From assembly GCF_028640845.1 (NCBI RefSeq), contig NC_080539.1:192705436-192769435 (forward strand): DNA of 64,000 nt. The letters run 5' to 3'. This stretch comes from Ahaetulla prasina (taxonomy: Eukaryota; Chordata; Lepidosauria; Squamata; Colubridae). The translations under genes and the position numbers were made by a program. Under the pieces are notes generated by a model. The model searched no databases and was not told where the DNA came from. It was given only the letters and a program-made list of their open reading frames with translations. Of this stretch, positions 20,173 to 32,000 are shown in pieces (the stretch's first letter is position 1; the number at the start of each line of letters is the position of its first letter).

Positions 20173-20567
20173 CCTGCTTGTAACAAAGTCCAACAGACCG
20201 CCAGGAGATGTGCTAACGATTATTGGCTGCAGCTTTGCTCTTGATAGCAGCTGACACAGATAGCAGCTTACATAGGCAACATCAAGGGGATTTATGATGG
20301 CATCAAGCAGGCCTTAAGTCCAACATAGAAGAAATCTGCACCTCTGAAGTCTGCTACAGGTGAGGTTATCCGGGACTGAGCACAGCAGATGGCACATTGG
20401 GTGCAGCACTACTCTGAGTTACATTCCAGAGAAAATGTGGTAACTGAAGAAGCATTAAATAACATTGAGTGCCTGCCTGTCTTGGAGGAGCTCGACAGTG
20501 AATCAACTTTAGAAAAACTAAACGCAGCCCTGGATTCCCTTGCCTCCAGCAAGGCACCCAGAAAAGA

Positions 20568-20612
20568 TAACATCCCCACAAAGAGAACATCCCCACAAAG
20601 AGAACATCCCCA
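20568..20612 (+). repeat. Three short tandem units in RTE RT
   Basis: acatccccacaaagaga-type units of about 17 bases occur three times in the segment corresponding to GIP of the RT entry region. The expansion breaks the RT frame. Confidence 0.8.
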
Positions 20613-21377
20613 CTGCATTGCATGAAACCTTCTGTCTTTGTTGGAGGGAAGGTGGAGTACCACAGGACATGAAGAATGCAAATATCGTCACACTGTATAT
20701 GAACAAAGGCAACAGGGGTGACTGTAACAACTACCGGCATCTCTCTTTTTAGTGTTGCTGCTTGCCCGTGTCATACTGAAGAGGCTCCAGGTGCTTGCAG
20801 AGACAGTCTATCCAGAATCACAGTGTGGATTTCGAGCCAACAGGTCCACTACTGACATGGTATTTTCCCTTAGACAGTTGCAAGTGAAATGCAGGGAACA
20901 AAGACAGCCACTTTTCATAGCCTTCATAGATCTTATGAAGGCTTTTGACTTGGTTAGTAGGGACGGCCTTTATAAAATTTCTCCCCAAGATTGGATGTCC
21001 ACCTCAGCTCCTCAACATCATCAGGTCCTTTCATGAGGAAATGAAGGGCACTGTAGTTTTTGATGGCTTAACATCACATTCCTTTGACATTCGAAGTGAA
21101 GTGAAGCAGGGCTGCGTCCTCAGGCCAACTTTATTCAGGATCTTTTTTGCTGTCATGCTGAAACATGCTTTTGGAACTGTAACAGAGGGTATTTATCTCT
21201 GAACTAGATCAGACAGAAAACTTTTTAATCTCTCTAGATTGAGAGCAAAGTCTAAAGTCAAGCTGAAATGCTTACGAGATTTCCTCTTCGCTGACGATGC
21301 TGCCGTTACTGCTCACTCTGCTGAAGACCTTCAACAAGTTATGGACTGTTTTAGCAAGGCCTGCCAAGACTTTGGAC

Positions 21378-21862
21378 TGTTCTGTCTCCTTCCCCACTTC
21401 AGACCCACGAGCTGGCCTTCAGCCAGTGGATTCACAGCTCTTATCAGTCCTGGCAGAGAAATTGCAGCTGCCTGCCAAAGTTCAAACAAATGACTCACAT
21501 AGCAAGACTTTCAGCTCTTTTTGAAATGGTTCAGCTAAACTTTTGCTTCCTGTGGAGTGAGAGCAGTCCCAAAGCTCCTTATATATCCTGTGGGGTGGGG
21601 CTGACACCACCTCTCTAATCTTCTGAAGCATGGGTCAAGCCAAGCTTGATTATTATTATCAGCTGGGTCTGAAGGCGTAGCCTGGGAAAGGGAGGAATCA
21701 GGGGATGGCAGCCTCATTACGTCCTCCGACTGGTCTGGTTCTGGCTCCTGGAGCCGAGCCAAAGGAATCGGTGCTCCCGAGGTAAGCCTTACCGGCCCTT
21801 CCCCCTCACTCTCTGAGTCACTTTCGGGCATGGGGCTAGGTTCAGGGGCTGGAGTCACAACA
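21378..21862 (-). mobile_element. Solo LTR splitting the RTE-like LINE
   Basis: On the minus strand it begins TGTTGTGACTCC and ends GGAGACAGAACA. Flanks are TGGAC (21373-21377) and TGCAC (21863-21867), a 5-bp duplication with one mismatch. RTE coding sequence resumes right after it (DFGL/LTISLKKTQVMGQ). A CAGGATATATAAGGAGC promoter-like stretch lies near 21575-21595. It is related to, but clearly diverged from, the LTR at 15328-15849. Confidence 0.85.
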
Positions 21863-22790
21863 TGCACTAACAATCAGCCTGAAAAAAACACAAGTCATGG
21901 GTCAGGACATGGATTCACCTCCTTGTATTACAATCTCTACACAAAAACTGGAGGTCGTCCATGACTTTGTGTACCTCGGCTTGACTTTCTCCAATACTTT
22001 CTCTTTAGATACTGAGCAGAAAAAATGTATTGGTAAAGTGGCCACCACATTTTCCAGACTTACAAAGAGAGTATGGCTTAATAAGAAGCTGATGAAACAT
22101 ACAAAGATCCAGGTTTATAGAGCCTGCGTCCTGAGCACACTCTTGTACTGCAGTGAGTCTTGGACCCTTTACGTATGGCAGGAGAGAAAGTTGAACACCT
22201 TTCATATGCATTGTCTCTGATGTATTCTTGGCATTAACTGGCATGACAAAGGTCCAAATAGTGCAGTCTTGGAACGTGCTGGAATTTCTAGTATATATTC
22301 ACTATAGTGTATACACTATTGAAACAGCGATGTCTAAGCTGGCTTGGGCATGTCATGAGAATGGCTGATGGTCGGATTCCGAAAGATTTTCTGTATGGAG
22401 AATTAGTGCAGAGAAAGTGTCTCAGAGGGAGACCACAGCTGCAATATAAGGATATCTGCAAGAGAGATCTAAAGGTCCCTCTTGCAGATATCCTGAATGG
22501 ACATTAACAACTGGTAAACCTTGACCTCTGATTGTTCAGCTTGGAGGCTAAAGACGTAGCAAGGCCTTCTCCAATTTGAAGAGACACTTGTTCGGCAGGC
22601 TGAGGCAAAGAGGCAGTCCAGGAACCAGTGAAATCTGGGGGCTGGGCAGAGGACAAAATGTATCCACCCTCAGTGTAGAAGGAATTGTCACTCTTGAATT
22701 GGCCTTTTTAGTCACACTAGAAGCTGTTTTAGGACCTCTTTCCAATGCACGATATCATAGTCTTTTGAGACTGAAGGATGGGATCTCCTA

Positions 22791-23382
22791 AGAGGCTGCA
22801 GGCACTGGTAGAGCTTGTGGAGGAGCCCTAGGGAGCCTACAAACCCCCTCAGAGACTCAGCAGGTGGCAGAAACTGTGGCAGAGGTCACCTACTAGGTGG
22901 GCGTCCAGCCCAAAGTCCATACCAAATGGTTGGCCACCCAGAAGCTCTACTGGGGGAAGGAAGACTTTGGCTGTAATTAGATGAAAACTGTGGGAATGTT
23001 TAGAGTCAGTTTTCACCAGCCTCTGCCAATATGGCATATCTAATAAAACTATTCTTTGAGGAATCTACCAGCCTCAGAGTTTTGTTTGCTGTGGATATGT
23101 TACTTGGAATCCTGACATTAAACCGACTTTACTAAATTCCATGCTACAACTGGAGCCGCTATCTGGGGTCCTGAGCCTCGGCTGTTTACCCGGTGTACCC
23201 GGGCAGCAGGAAGACTCAGGGAAGTTTAGGCGTCTATAACCTTACTTGTTAGTATTGTAAGGTAACCTGAAATAGAGGATTGTTAGATTACTAGCAAAGA
23301 AGCATGTATCTTCTTTTTGGCTAGGTCCTAGGAGCATTGAATCTGAACCTTTGAAATACTTAAAGCATTATCCTATTCAGTG
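22791..23382. other. Possible LTR remnant, then unassigned DNA
   Basis: An AATAAAACTATTCTTTGAGG stretch at about 23041 followed by a CCTGACA end near 23117 resembles the polyadenylation-to-U5 part of a retroviral-type LTR. I cannot find the other end or a target duplication, and I see no coding sequence. Confidence 0.3.
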
Positions 23383-23760
23383 GAATAGAACAGAACAGAA
23401 CAGCATAGCACAGAATATTCTTTATTGACCAAGTGTGATCGAACCCACAAGGAATTTGTCTCCAATGCATAAACTTTCAGTGTACATACAAGCAACAAAA
23501 TGATAAATCATAAATAATAAGATACAACCAACACAGTGATAGTCATAAGATATCAATAGGACTAGGTACTAGGAAAGATGGGAAGGATATACCTAGTAGT
23601 AACTTAGTTGGAAAATGAGATCCACACCTCTGTGGATTGATCATGGACCTCACTATATGATTGAGAGAATCATGATTTCTTGGTTCAACTTATTTTATAC
23701 AGATATCTATGTAAAATTGTGCAAACATTGCAAGTCAATAGATATAAATAGACTGTAAAA
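23383..23760 (-). mobile_element. LINE 3' end with TAGAACAGAACAG repeat (Rex1-like)
   Basis: The minus strand shares with 53040-53166 the terminal segment equivalent to cacaaggaatttgtctccaa (reverse complement there), plus ccaagtgtgat and the run that becomes (TTCTA)n. It is a 3' UTR fragment without coding sequence. The pentamer array is degenerate here (agaacagaacagcatagcac). Confidence 0.7.
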
Positions 23761-24131
23761 TTAATATAGGTAATGCCTGATTTTTAAATACTGTTTTGAA
23801 TTACATTAAGCAAATACTGTCTTTTTATTATAGTTATGTACAATAAGAATTCCTATTGAGGAATGATGCCACTGGCAAAGTGGGATAAGGTAGCCTTTCT
23901 TAACTTTTCTTAGCCCCTACATCCTGGCATGCCAATTAAAATGAGACTATCCTTCAGAATCTTATGGGTGTTACCAATGAAGGCTAGTTAATCTAGTCTA
24001 GTTTATTCCATCTGTTTCTACTTTAATATAATGCTTTTCTTTTTCTGAATGTCTGTATCTCTTTCATTGCCTGGTCCTAAACAAATAGGGTCATGCAAGA
24101 TCCTCAATTAGATGAATATGAGAATATAACT

Positions 24132-24590
24132 TTCTTGCCTAGTTGTGCATGTGTTGTTGTTAGTTGCGAAGTCGCGTCTGACCCATCGCGACTCTGTAGA
24201 CAACGTTCCTTCAGGCCTTCCTGTCCTCTGCCATCCTCTGGAGTCCATTTAAACTCAGGCCTACTGCTTCAGTGACTCCATCCAGCCACCTTGTTCTCTG
24301 TCGTCCCGTTCTTCTTTTGCCCTCAATCTTTCCCAGCATTAGGCTCTTCTCCAGTGAGTCCTTCCTTCTCATTAGGTGGCCAAAGTATTTCAGTTTCATC
24401 TTCAGGATCTGGCCTTCTAAAGAGTTAGGGTTGATCTCCTCTAGTTTGACCAGTTTGATCGTCTTTCAGTCCGAGGGACTCTCAGGAGTCTTCTCCAGCA
24501 TCAGAGTTCAAAGGCCTCAATTCTTTGACGCTCAGCCTTTCTTATGGTCCAACCTTCACAGCCATACATTGCAACTGGGAAAACCATAAA
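24132..24590 (-). mobile_element. Bov-B LINE 3' end
   Basis: The minus strand encodes MKLKYFGHLMRRKDSLEKSL, MLGKIEGKRRTGRQRTRWLDG and VTEAVGLSLNGLQ, the conserved C-terminus of Bov-B ORF2, preceded by VAMYGCEGWTIRKAE. The 3' UTR ends in the gggtcagacgcgacttcgca and caactaacaacaaca signature at 24132-24190. Bov-B is an RTE-clade LINE abundant in squamates and also present in ruminants. The copy is 5'-truncated at about 460 bases, with a stop in the coding part. Confidence 0.92.
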
Positions 24591-25046
24591 CCAGTTGTGC
24601 ATGTGGTTATAGCCAAATTATTATGCTTAGTAGAGTAAAGTAGAATAACTCCACGATCACTGCAACCATAATTAACATAGACTAAAGCCATTTATTTTAA
24701 CCTCTTCCCTTGATTTAATAAATCCAAAGCTTATTTTAAGCCAATTTCTTATCCAAGGAGGTCTGCGATGAAAAGGACATGGATGGAATGTGTGCTATGT
24801 ATTATTGGTCATGTGATGAACAACATTTATAGGAATTAATGCACAAGACTCCATCAACATGTTAAATACTGCATTTCACATAAAACTTGTAGTAGCAGCT
24901 AAGAGGCTAACTGAGAAAATAATAGAATCATACATAGGACTTGGAGGGACCTCAGAAGTCTTATAGTCCTGTTCAAGGCAGAAGCCTTAAATCATGATCT
25001 TTTCCTGGCCATAAAGATTTAGGAGCTAAATTTCTAGGTGAAAAGA
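24591..25046. other. Mostly unique DNA with a degraded CR1 3' scrap
   Basis: About 24927-24990 (gaatcatacataggacttgg, then agggacctcagaagtctta) resembles a CR1 3' end on the minus strand. The rest shows nothing recognisable. Confidence 0.5.
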
Positions 25047-25260
25047 GGCATTGGTCCTACCTGAATGCCCTTTCTCTGCATGGTGTGACCGGCAGCCAGG
25101 CATGGGATGAACTCAGTCTGATAGCCAATGGGACTGAGTCTGTAAGCTAACAAGCACCTCTTCTTCCTCTTGTTTCCCAGCTTTCTGATGAGGATGATGC
25201 GGCAGACTGACGTGTTGAGTTGCAAGACAAAGTTACACTCCTCCCACCGGAAGGAGAAGG
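25047..25260 (-). repeat. DIRS terminal repeat, 3' side
   Basis: The inverted partner is at about 36780-36950. Shared stretches include gcagccaggcatgggat, gatagccaatggga, gagtctgt and cccagctttc. The outermost 38 bases (25047-25084) are complementary to 25324-25361. Confidence 0.88.
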
Positions 25261-25323
25261 TCATCCCATAAGCCCGCCCCTAACACATCCAGAAGGCCAA
25301 GGGTGGGGCTGGCTGCTGGTCCC

Positions 25324-25405
25324 ACCATGCAGAGAAAGGGCATTCAGGTAGGACCAATGCCCCTTCTCCTGATTATTGGGACTGGCAGCCAGGCATGGGA
25401 CATAC
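25324..25405 (-). repeat. DIRS internal complementary region
   Basis: 25324-25361 (accatgcagagaaagggcat and the following 18 bases) is the reverse complement of the terminus at 25047-25084. 25362-25405 (cttctcctgattattgggac, then the catgggac core) matches the reverse complement of the opposite terminus at about 36905-36946. In DIRS replication models this region templates completion of the ends and circularisation. Confidence 0.88.
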
Positions 25406-26060
25406 CAAAGCTGATGTCCTGATGGGGGGGAAGCCTACCGTGCTGATGAACCCTTGACAGTGTGCACCTGCTGAAGCACCCTGCACCCGAAGGCAGCGTC
25501 TGCCAATGCGTAAGCATCCAATTTATAATGACGGACAAAGGAAGAAGGTGATGTCCAGGTGGCCGCAACATATCTCCTCCAAGGGAGCCTGGGTAGCCCA
25601 AGCCGCTAAGGTGGCTGTGCTCCTGGTGAAATGGGCAGTGATACACTGAGGGACAGGGAGTGCCTGGGCCTCGTAGGCTCTGGCAATACAAGCTCTGAGC
25701 CAGCGACTGAGGGTAGAAGATGATACTCTATGACCTATCGTGGCCAGTGGGAAAGATATAAAGAACGCCTCCGTTTAATATATGTGTTGAGAACCTTTGT
25801 GAGGTCCCAACTGGGAAATCTATGTATAATGGGGGAACAAAGGTTATCTGCCCCCCTTAAAAGTTGCCGAATCAAAGGGAGATGAGAGAGGGGAGCCCCC
25901 ACCCCGTATGACAGAACCGAAGAAAGGGCAGCTACCTGTCTCTGCAGTGTGTTAGCCCCGCCTCCAGTCCATCTTGAAGGAACTCCAGGATATTGGCCAT
26001 GGAAGCCTTTATAGGCTGCAGCGCCATCTTGGAGCACCAGTCGCTGAATGAACGCCAGAT
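25406..26060 (-). pseudogene. DIRS tyrosine recombinase remnant
   Basis: Frames on the minus strand give VAALSSVLSYGVGAPLSHL and RFPSWDLTKVLN (about 25930-25780). After frame changes they give ACIARAYEAQ, a segment equivalent to LAAWATQAPLEEIC, and FVRHYKLDAYALAD (about 25690-25510), the C-terminal catalytic part with the H and Y expected of the tyrosine recombinase fold. The enzyme would integrate a circular cDNA without making target duplications. Stops and frameshifts make it non-functional. Confidence 0.75.
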
Positions 26061-27700
26061 GGAGTCTTATATTCCTTTGGTGGAATCATGTTGCGAGGTC
26101 TGGATGGTGTCAACGACCCTGGCTGAAAGTCAGTTCCTCGTCAGGAGGCACTGCTCAAATGCCAGGTGGTCAGTTGGAACCACCAAGGGTCCGGGTGAAC
26201 CAACTGCCCCTGGATGAGCGATATCCAAGCCTGAGGGAGTCTTGGCCACTGAAAGAGCCACCAGGTCCACGAACCAGGGGCACTGGGGCCAATGAGAAGA
26301 CAGCAATAGCAGCTCTGCCCTCTCCTCCAGCAGCTTCCAGATTAATCTGGGAATCAGGGGGAGATGGGGAAAGGCATAGAGCAGCCCTGGAGGCCACAGG
26401 CTGTGCAGGGCATCCACGCCTTTCGCCTCCGGCATCGGGAATCTGGTGAACAACCTCTCCATCTGGCGATTGTCCTGGGTGGTGAACAGGTTGACCTCTG
26501 GAATCGTGAAGTGAGTCATGAGATCCCTGAATAGGTACAGATGCAGGCGCCACTCCCATGGTCCACTGAAGCTCTGCTGAGGCTGGCCTGCCTGCATGTT
26601 TGCCACCCCTGATATGTGAGAGGCCTGAATTGACCTCAAATCAGTCTCTGCCCAGAGGCTCAGCTGCATGGATTTCTGCATGAGGGGCCGGGCATGGGTC
26701 CCTCCAAGGCAGTTCACATGAGCCTTGGCAGCTACATTGTCTGTCAAGATTAAGATGACCTGGCCCTCAACCGTCTCCTGAAAGGCATGGAGAGTTAGGT
26801 GGATCGCTCGGAGCTCTAACCAATTGAAGTTATGGGCCAGATCCTGTGGATTCCATTGACCCTGGGACATGGTTCGATCTAGATGAGTTCCCCAGTCATG
26901 AAGGCTGGCGTCCATGGTGAGGACTATCTGGTGGGGTTCCCTGAACTCCAGACCCTTGGACAAGGCAGGGAAGATGCACCACCTGAGGGAATGCCTGACC
27001 TCCTCAGGAATAATGACTAATGAGGGGTGTGTACTCCGTTGGGCTTTCTGATGCGGGAGAAGGAACCACTGCAGGTGTCTGCAGTGGAGGGGTGCCCAAG
27101 GCACAATGCCTATACAGGAGACCATCTTTCCCAGGAGCTGGGATAGCAAGTGTAGGGAGACTGGCTGTCTGGCCTTGACCTTCCTGACCAAAACCTGGAG
27201 GCTGGACAGGTGCTCCTGGGAAAGATAGACTCTGTTCTTGACTGTGTCGATGATAGCCCCTAAGTGCCGGATACGAGTTGTGGGAAGAAAGTGGCTTTTG
27301 GCCTTATTGATGGAAAAAACGTGCTCTCTCAGTACCTGCAGGGTAGTGGCCAGATCTGCATGTGCCAGAGATTCCAATTGAGATTGGATCAGTAGATCAT
27401 CAAGGTAAAATTGTATGTGAATTGGAATCGTAGAGATGGCCCACCAAGGTGGCCATCAACTTGGTAAATACCCTGGGCATGGAGGAGAGACCAAACAGCA
27501 AGGCACAATATTGAAAATGGTTCCCCGCATGGCAGAAATGGAGGAACTGTCTGTGGGCAGGATGGACTGGAACATGGAGATAAGCCTCCATCAGGTCTAC
27601 TGATGTGAGGTAAACCCCCCCCCCCGACACTCTCCAAGATGGTTTGGAGTGATTGCCTCTTGAACCACCGGGAAAGAATGTGGCAGTTCAAGGACTTTAG
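26061..27700 (-). pseudogene. DIRS reverse transcriptase and RNase H
   Basis: An open frame runs 27377-26130, and in the same frame just upstream lies IPIHIQFYLDDLLIQS, with the catalytic YLDD at 27407-27396. Before it, in another frame, are VYLTSVDLMEAYLHVPVHP and FGLSSMPRVFTKLMATLV (27610-27430). After it come LLGKMVSCIGIVPWAPLH, then RNase H motifs LTMDASLHDWGTHLD, NWLELRAIHL and ILTDNVAAKAHVN, then a segment with ISGVANMQA and a C-terminal region with WPPGLLYAFPHLPLIPRLIW. One frameshift near 27415 separates RT palm motif A from YLDD. Otherwise the 415-codon stretch is intact. Confidence 0.88.
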
Positions 27701-29082
27701 GTCTAGAATTACCCTCCATCCCCCGAGGCTTTTTGAATCATGAACAGATGGGCGTAAAACCCGTGCCCGTGCTGCTCCCGTGGAACTGGTTGTATGGCCT
27801 GAATATTGACAAGATGTTTTACGGCCGATTCCAGAGGAGCCGTTTTGTCCAGTCTCGAGAAAGAGGACAATGGATGAACAGACTCAGGGGGGTGGAGCAA
27901 AAATCCAGGGAGACACCTGATCTGATAGTCTCCCTGACCCACTTGTCTGTGGTAGTGACCTCCCATTGGCTGGTGAAAAACCAATGGGAGGAACAGACGG
28001 GCTGTCAATGTAGCGCCTGAAAGGGCGACCCTTCCCACCCCGAAAGGGACATTTGGGAGGTCAACGTTGGTTAAGGTTACCTTGTCTGTCCTGCATCCTA
28101 ACTTGCCTAGGGAGAAAGGGACACTGTAATCTCTGAGGCATGAAGCCGGTGTCTGAGCCCTGAAAGGGACAAAAATAGGGGCTAGGTCTGGAGTCAGACC
28201 TGCAGGAAACATTCGGCAGAACCTTGTGCTTATCCCTGGTCTCCACTAGCAGAGGGTCCAGGGAAGAGCTAAAAAGTGTGCCCCCCGAATATGGGGCGGA
28301 TGCCAAATGCCATTTGTTCTTGGCATCCACCTGCCAGTGGTGCAACCAAAGTAAGAGCCAAAAGAGAAATGGTGGACCCAATGGCTTTAGCCACAAATTG
28401 GGAAGTATTGAGCATGGTATCTGCCAAAAACTCAAGGGTCGCAACAATTTTATTTAGGTCCTGCGACCAAGTGTCAGTGGGGGGCAGGCAATCCGGCAGT
28501 TGCTTTAGCCATAACAAGGAAGCCCTTTAAAAAAAGGAGCAGCCGAAGATGCGTTAATGGCCCAGGCCACTGCTTGGTGAGCCTTAATGAGCGCCTGCTC
28601 TACCCACTTGTCCTCTGGCCAGAGGGTCTCCTCAGGGGGCCCTGTCAAGACAGGTGAGGCAGAAAGGGCCACCACCAGAGAATCCACCGTGGGCACCTGG
28701 AGCAATTTTATGAAATCTGTGCCCAAATTATAAAGGCGACGGTCCAGAGCTATTGGACTGGGGCCAGTGATAGGTGCCGACCATTGCCTGTTCACCACAT
28801 CTGAGAACAATTTAGGAGCAGGTACCTCCTCAGCCTCTACAGTAGGCTCTGAGAAAAGGGAAATGTGTGGATCAACCCCACCCTGGGAAGGCTTTGGAGC
28901 AGGAGAGGCCACACCCAGCTGGGTAGTGGCCTTGGCCTTATGCAGTAAGGATCAAAAAAATAACTGTGGACAAAAAAGGCCCAGAAAGGAAGGCTGGTCA
29001 GGGACCAGGTCCTTGTCATCCGACAAATCCAGATCCCTTAAAATCTCATCAGCCCCAGAATCCTGACCATGATCCTGGACAT
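27701..29082 (-). pseudogene. DIRS gag C-terminal part and start of RT
   Basis: From high to low on the minus strand: a gag stretch 28912-28505 (VNRQWSAPITGPSPIALDRR, LYNLGTDFIKLLQVPTVDSL), then 28447-28061 with WQVDAKNKWHLASAPYSGG and RPFRGSD-like residues. Next come 28040-27960 with the gag end, and 27830-27710 with AVKHLVNIQAIQPVPREQHG and GFYAHLFMIQKASG, which begins RT. Gag of DIRS has no zinc knuckle and packages the RNA. Reading frames shift at least twice. The gag N-terminus is on the other side of the L1, at 32281-32770. Confidence 0.8.
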
Positions 29083-29094
29083 GAGAGTCAGCCA
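29083..29094. repeat. Left 12-bp TSD of L1 in DIRS
   Basis: GAGAGTCAGCCA here is repeated at 32269-32280, immediately after the L1 poly(A). Confidence 0.9.
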
Positions 29095-32000
29095 TAGAAA
29101 CAAATGAAAGAATTTTTTGATTATAATTTGGGTAAAGGAACTTCGATAGAAATGGTGTGGGACGCTAGCAAGGCCTTTATGAGAGGAAATTTGATATATA
29201 TTAATAGTAGACAGAGGAGAAAATTACAAAAACAGCGTAGGGATTTAGAAGAGGAAATTCAGAGGAAACAACAATTATTGGTATATAATCCACATGATTT
29301 AAAAACTACTGAGGCGATAAAGATATTACAGAGTCAATTTAATATGTTAATGGCAGATCAGGTGGCAACCAATATACAATATGCTAAACATAATACTTTT
29401 TGTAATGCCAATAAATCAGGGAAGTGGTTGGCTTATATGTTAAGGAAAAGACAGAAAGCATGTACTATTGAAAGAATTGAATACAAGGATAAAGTGCGAT
29501 TTCAACAGGATAAAATTAAAAAAGCTTTCTTGGAATATTATACAAATTTATATGCCAGAGATACAATATTGAATATGGATATTGATAAATATTTGAAAGA
29601 ATATAAGGTTAAAGGTTTAACTAATGAACAAAGGGAAGAGTTGAATCGGCCTATAACTTCTGAGGAAATTATTTTGGTAATAAAGCAATTAAAAATAGGG
29701 AAATCCCCGGGCACAGATGGACTTACAGCAATATATTATAAAAAGTTACAGGATGAGATAGTTGGTCCACTTATGGAGTTATTTAATCAGATACTGAAGG
29801 GAGGAGGAGTGCCACCATCATGGAGGACTACTTTTATTTCATTGATACCAAAAGAGGATCAGGATTGTACTAAGCCTGGGAATTATAGACTGATTTCATT
29901 CTTGAATAATGATTATAAGAGTTTTGCGAAAATAATGGAAATTGTACAACAAAGGATTCATACTGACCAGTCTGGTTTTATAAAAGGGAGACAAATGAGG
30001 AATAACGTTAGGCAGATAGTGAATTTATTGGAATATTTGGAAAAGAAAAATCAGATTCCGGCAGCGTTTATATTCTTGGATGCAGAGAAAGCTTTTGATC
30101 GTTTGCATTGGGAATTTTTATTTAAATTAACAGACAAAATGCAATTTGGAAATGGTTTTATACGAATACTTAGGGCAATTTATGGAGAGCAAACAGCTCA
30201 GATAATAATTAATGGTAGTTTGACAGATAGTTTTAAAATTGCGAAAGGAACAAGGCAGGGGTGTCCTTTATCACCTTTATTGTTTATTTTGTCTTTGGAA
30301 CCTTTATTGGATAAGATAAGAGAGTTAAGGAGATAGAGGTATTAGAATTAGAAGACATGAATACAAAGTTAGAGCATTTGCAGATGATTTGGTTGTTATG
30401 TTGACTCAGCCTATAAATTCAGTGTATAGTTGTTGGAAGTAATTAATCAATATGGAAGGGTCTCAGGGTTTAAAGTGAATCAAAATAAAACAAAAGTGTT
30501 AACCAAAAATATGATTAAGAACCAGAAAGAAAAACTAGAGGAAATAACAGGATTTGAAATTGTAAAAAAGGTTAAATATTTAGGAGTCTTTCTTACTTCA
30601 TCAAATGTAAAATTGTATAAGAATAATTATGATGTGTTATGGAAAAAAATTCAGAAGGAAATGAATACTTGGAAAAATTACAATTATCTTTGTTGGGAGA
30701 ATAGCAGCTATAAAAATGAATGTTTTGCCTAAATTCTTGTTCTTGTTTCAGATGATACCAATAATTAAGAAAGACAAAAATTTGGAAGAATGGCAGATTG
30801 GAATTAATAAATTTATATGGGAAGGGAAAAAAGCGAGAGTCAAAATGAAAATAATGCAAGATACACGGGAAAGAGGAGGATTAAAAATGCCTAATTTAAA
30901 ACTGTATTATGAAGCAGTTGTTCTTTCGGTAATAAGTGATTGGTTTAATTTGACGGAGGAAAGGATTTTGAATATAGAAGGTTATGATTTATTATATGGT
31001 TGGCATGCATATTTATTGTATGATAAGAAAGTAGATAAAGCTTTTAAGAATCATGTGTTGAGAATTTCTCTTCTGCGTGTCTGGAAAAAATATTATTATA
31101 AGTTAAATTATAAAATTCCTATATGGGCAAGTCCTCAGCACGCAGTAGAGAATATAAATATAGAACAGGAACAAGAAATGATTACTTATAAAGATCTTTT
31201 ATACAATGAGAGGAAATCTACAATTAAAATATTTGGATACATTAAAAGAAGAAGGGAGGAATTATACTTGGTTTCAATATGGACAGTTAAAGGCTAGATG
31301 GAAAGAAGATCAGAAAATTGGTATTATTCAAAATGAAGAAAATTTGGTTAAACAAATTAGAAATCAAACCCAGGGGCATATAAAGAGATTGTATACTGTG
31401 TTGATAGAAATAGATTCTGAAAGAGATTTAATAAAGGATTGTATGATAAAATGGGCACAGAATATTCAAAAACCAATAATGTTGGAAACATGGGAAAAAT
31501 TTGGGTTAGAAATGTTAAATTTATGCAAGCGCAGAATTTAAGGAAAATTTTATAAGATGTTTTATAGATGGCATTTAGATCCTAAGAAATTATCATGTAT
31601 GTATCCAGATATGCAAGCGAAATGTTGGAGATGTAATTGTGATGATGCTACATATTTTCATGTATGGTGGACTTGTAAGAAAATTAAGTCTTTCTGGATA
31701 AGAATCTGGTGGATTATGCAGAATGTTCTGAAGAAGAAGATAAAGTTCCTACCGCAATTTTTTCTTTTGGGAATAACAACGGACTGTACAGTGATTGAGA
31801 CTAAGTTGATTTTGAACTTAATAACAGCAGCAAGACTGTTGATTGGACAATATTGGAAGAAAAAAGAATTACCCACAATAGAAGAATGGATATTGAAAGT
31901 TTCCAATTTGGCTGAGATGGCTAAAATCTCAGCCTTCTTGAAAGACAGTACTCAAGAAAAATATTTAAATGAATGGAAGAACTGGATTGATTATATTCAA

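Larger units (their letters stand above)
20173..22790 (+). mobile_element. RTE-like LINE, linker to 3' end, decayed
   Basis: Coding fragments in order: ARRCANDYW and GNIKGIYDGIKQAL (20185-20320), MAHWVQHYSELHSRENVV and LASSKAPRKDNIPT (20389-20600), NRGDCNNYR (20720), YPESQCGFRANRSTTDMVFSL and FIAFIDLMKAFDLVSRDGL (motif A, 20810-20965), VKQGCVLRPTLFRIFFAVML (motif B), and CLRDFLFADDAAVTAHS (FADD, 21268). After the solo LTR come LGLTFSNTFSLD, LLYCSESWT, CLSWLGHVMRMADGRIPKD and GRPQLQYKDICKRDLK. The 3' end has agtcttttgagactgaagga. The frame changes repeatedly and the upstream endonuclease is missing. RTE clade is my best assignment from motif style. Confidence 0.75.

Noticed and set aside
22791..23117. 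Complete solo LTR
   Set aside because: A poly(A)-to-end region is suggestive, but no start and no target duplication could be found.
28837..29066. Plus-strand ORFs across the DIRS gag
   Set aside because: Shadows of the minus-strand gag frame.
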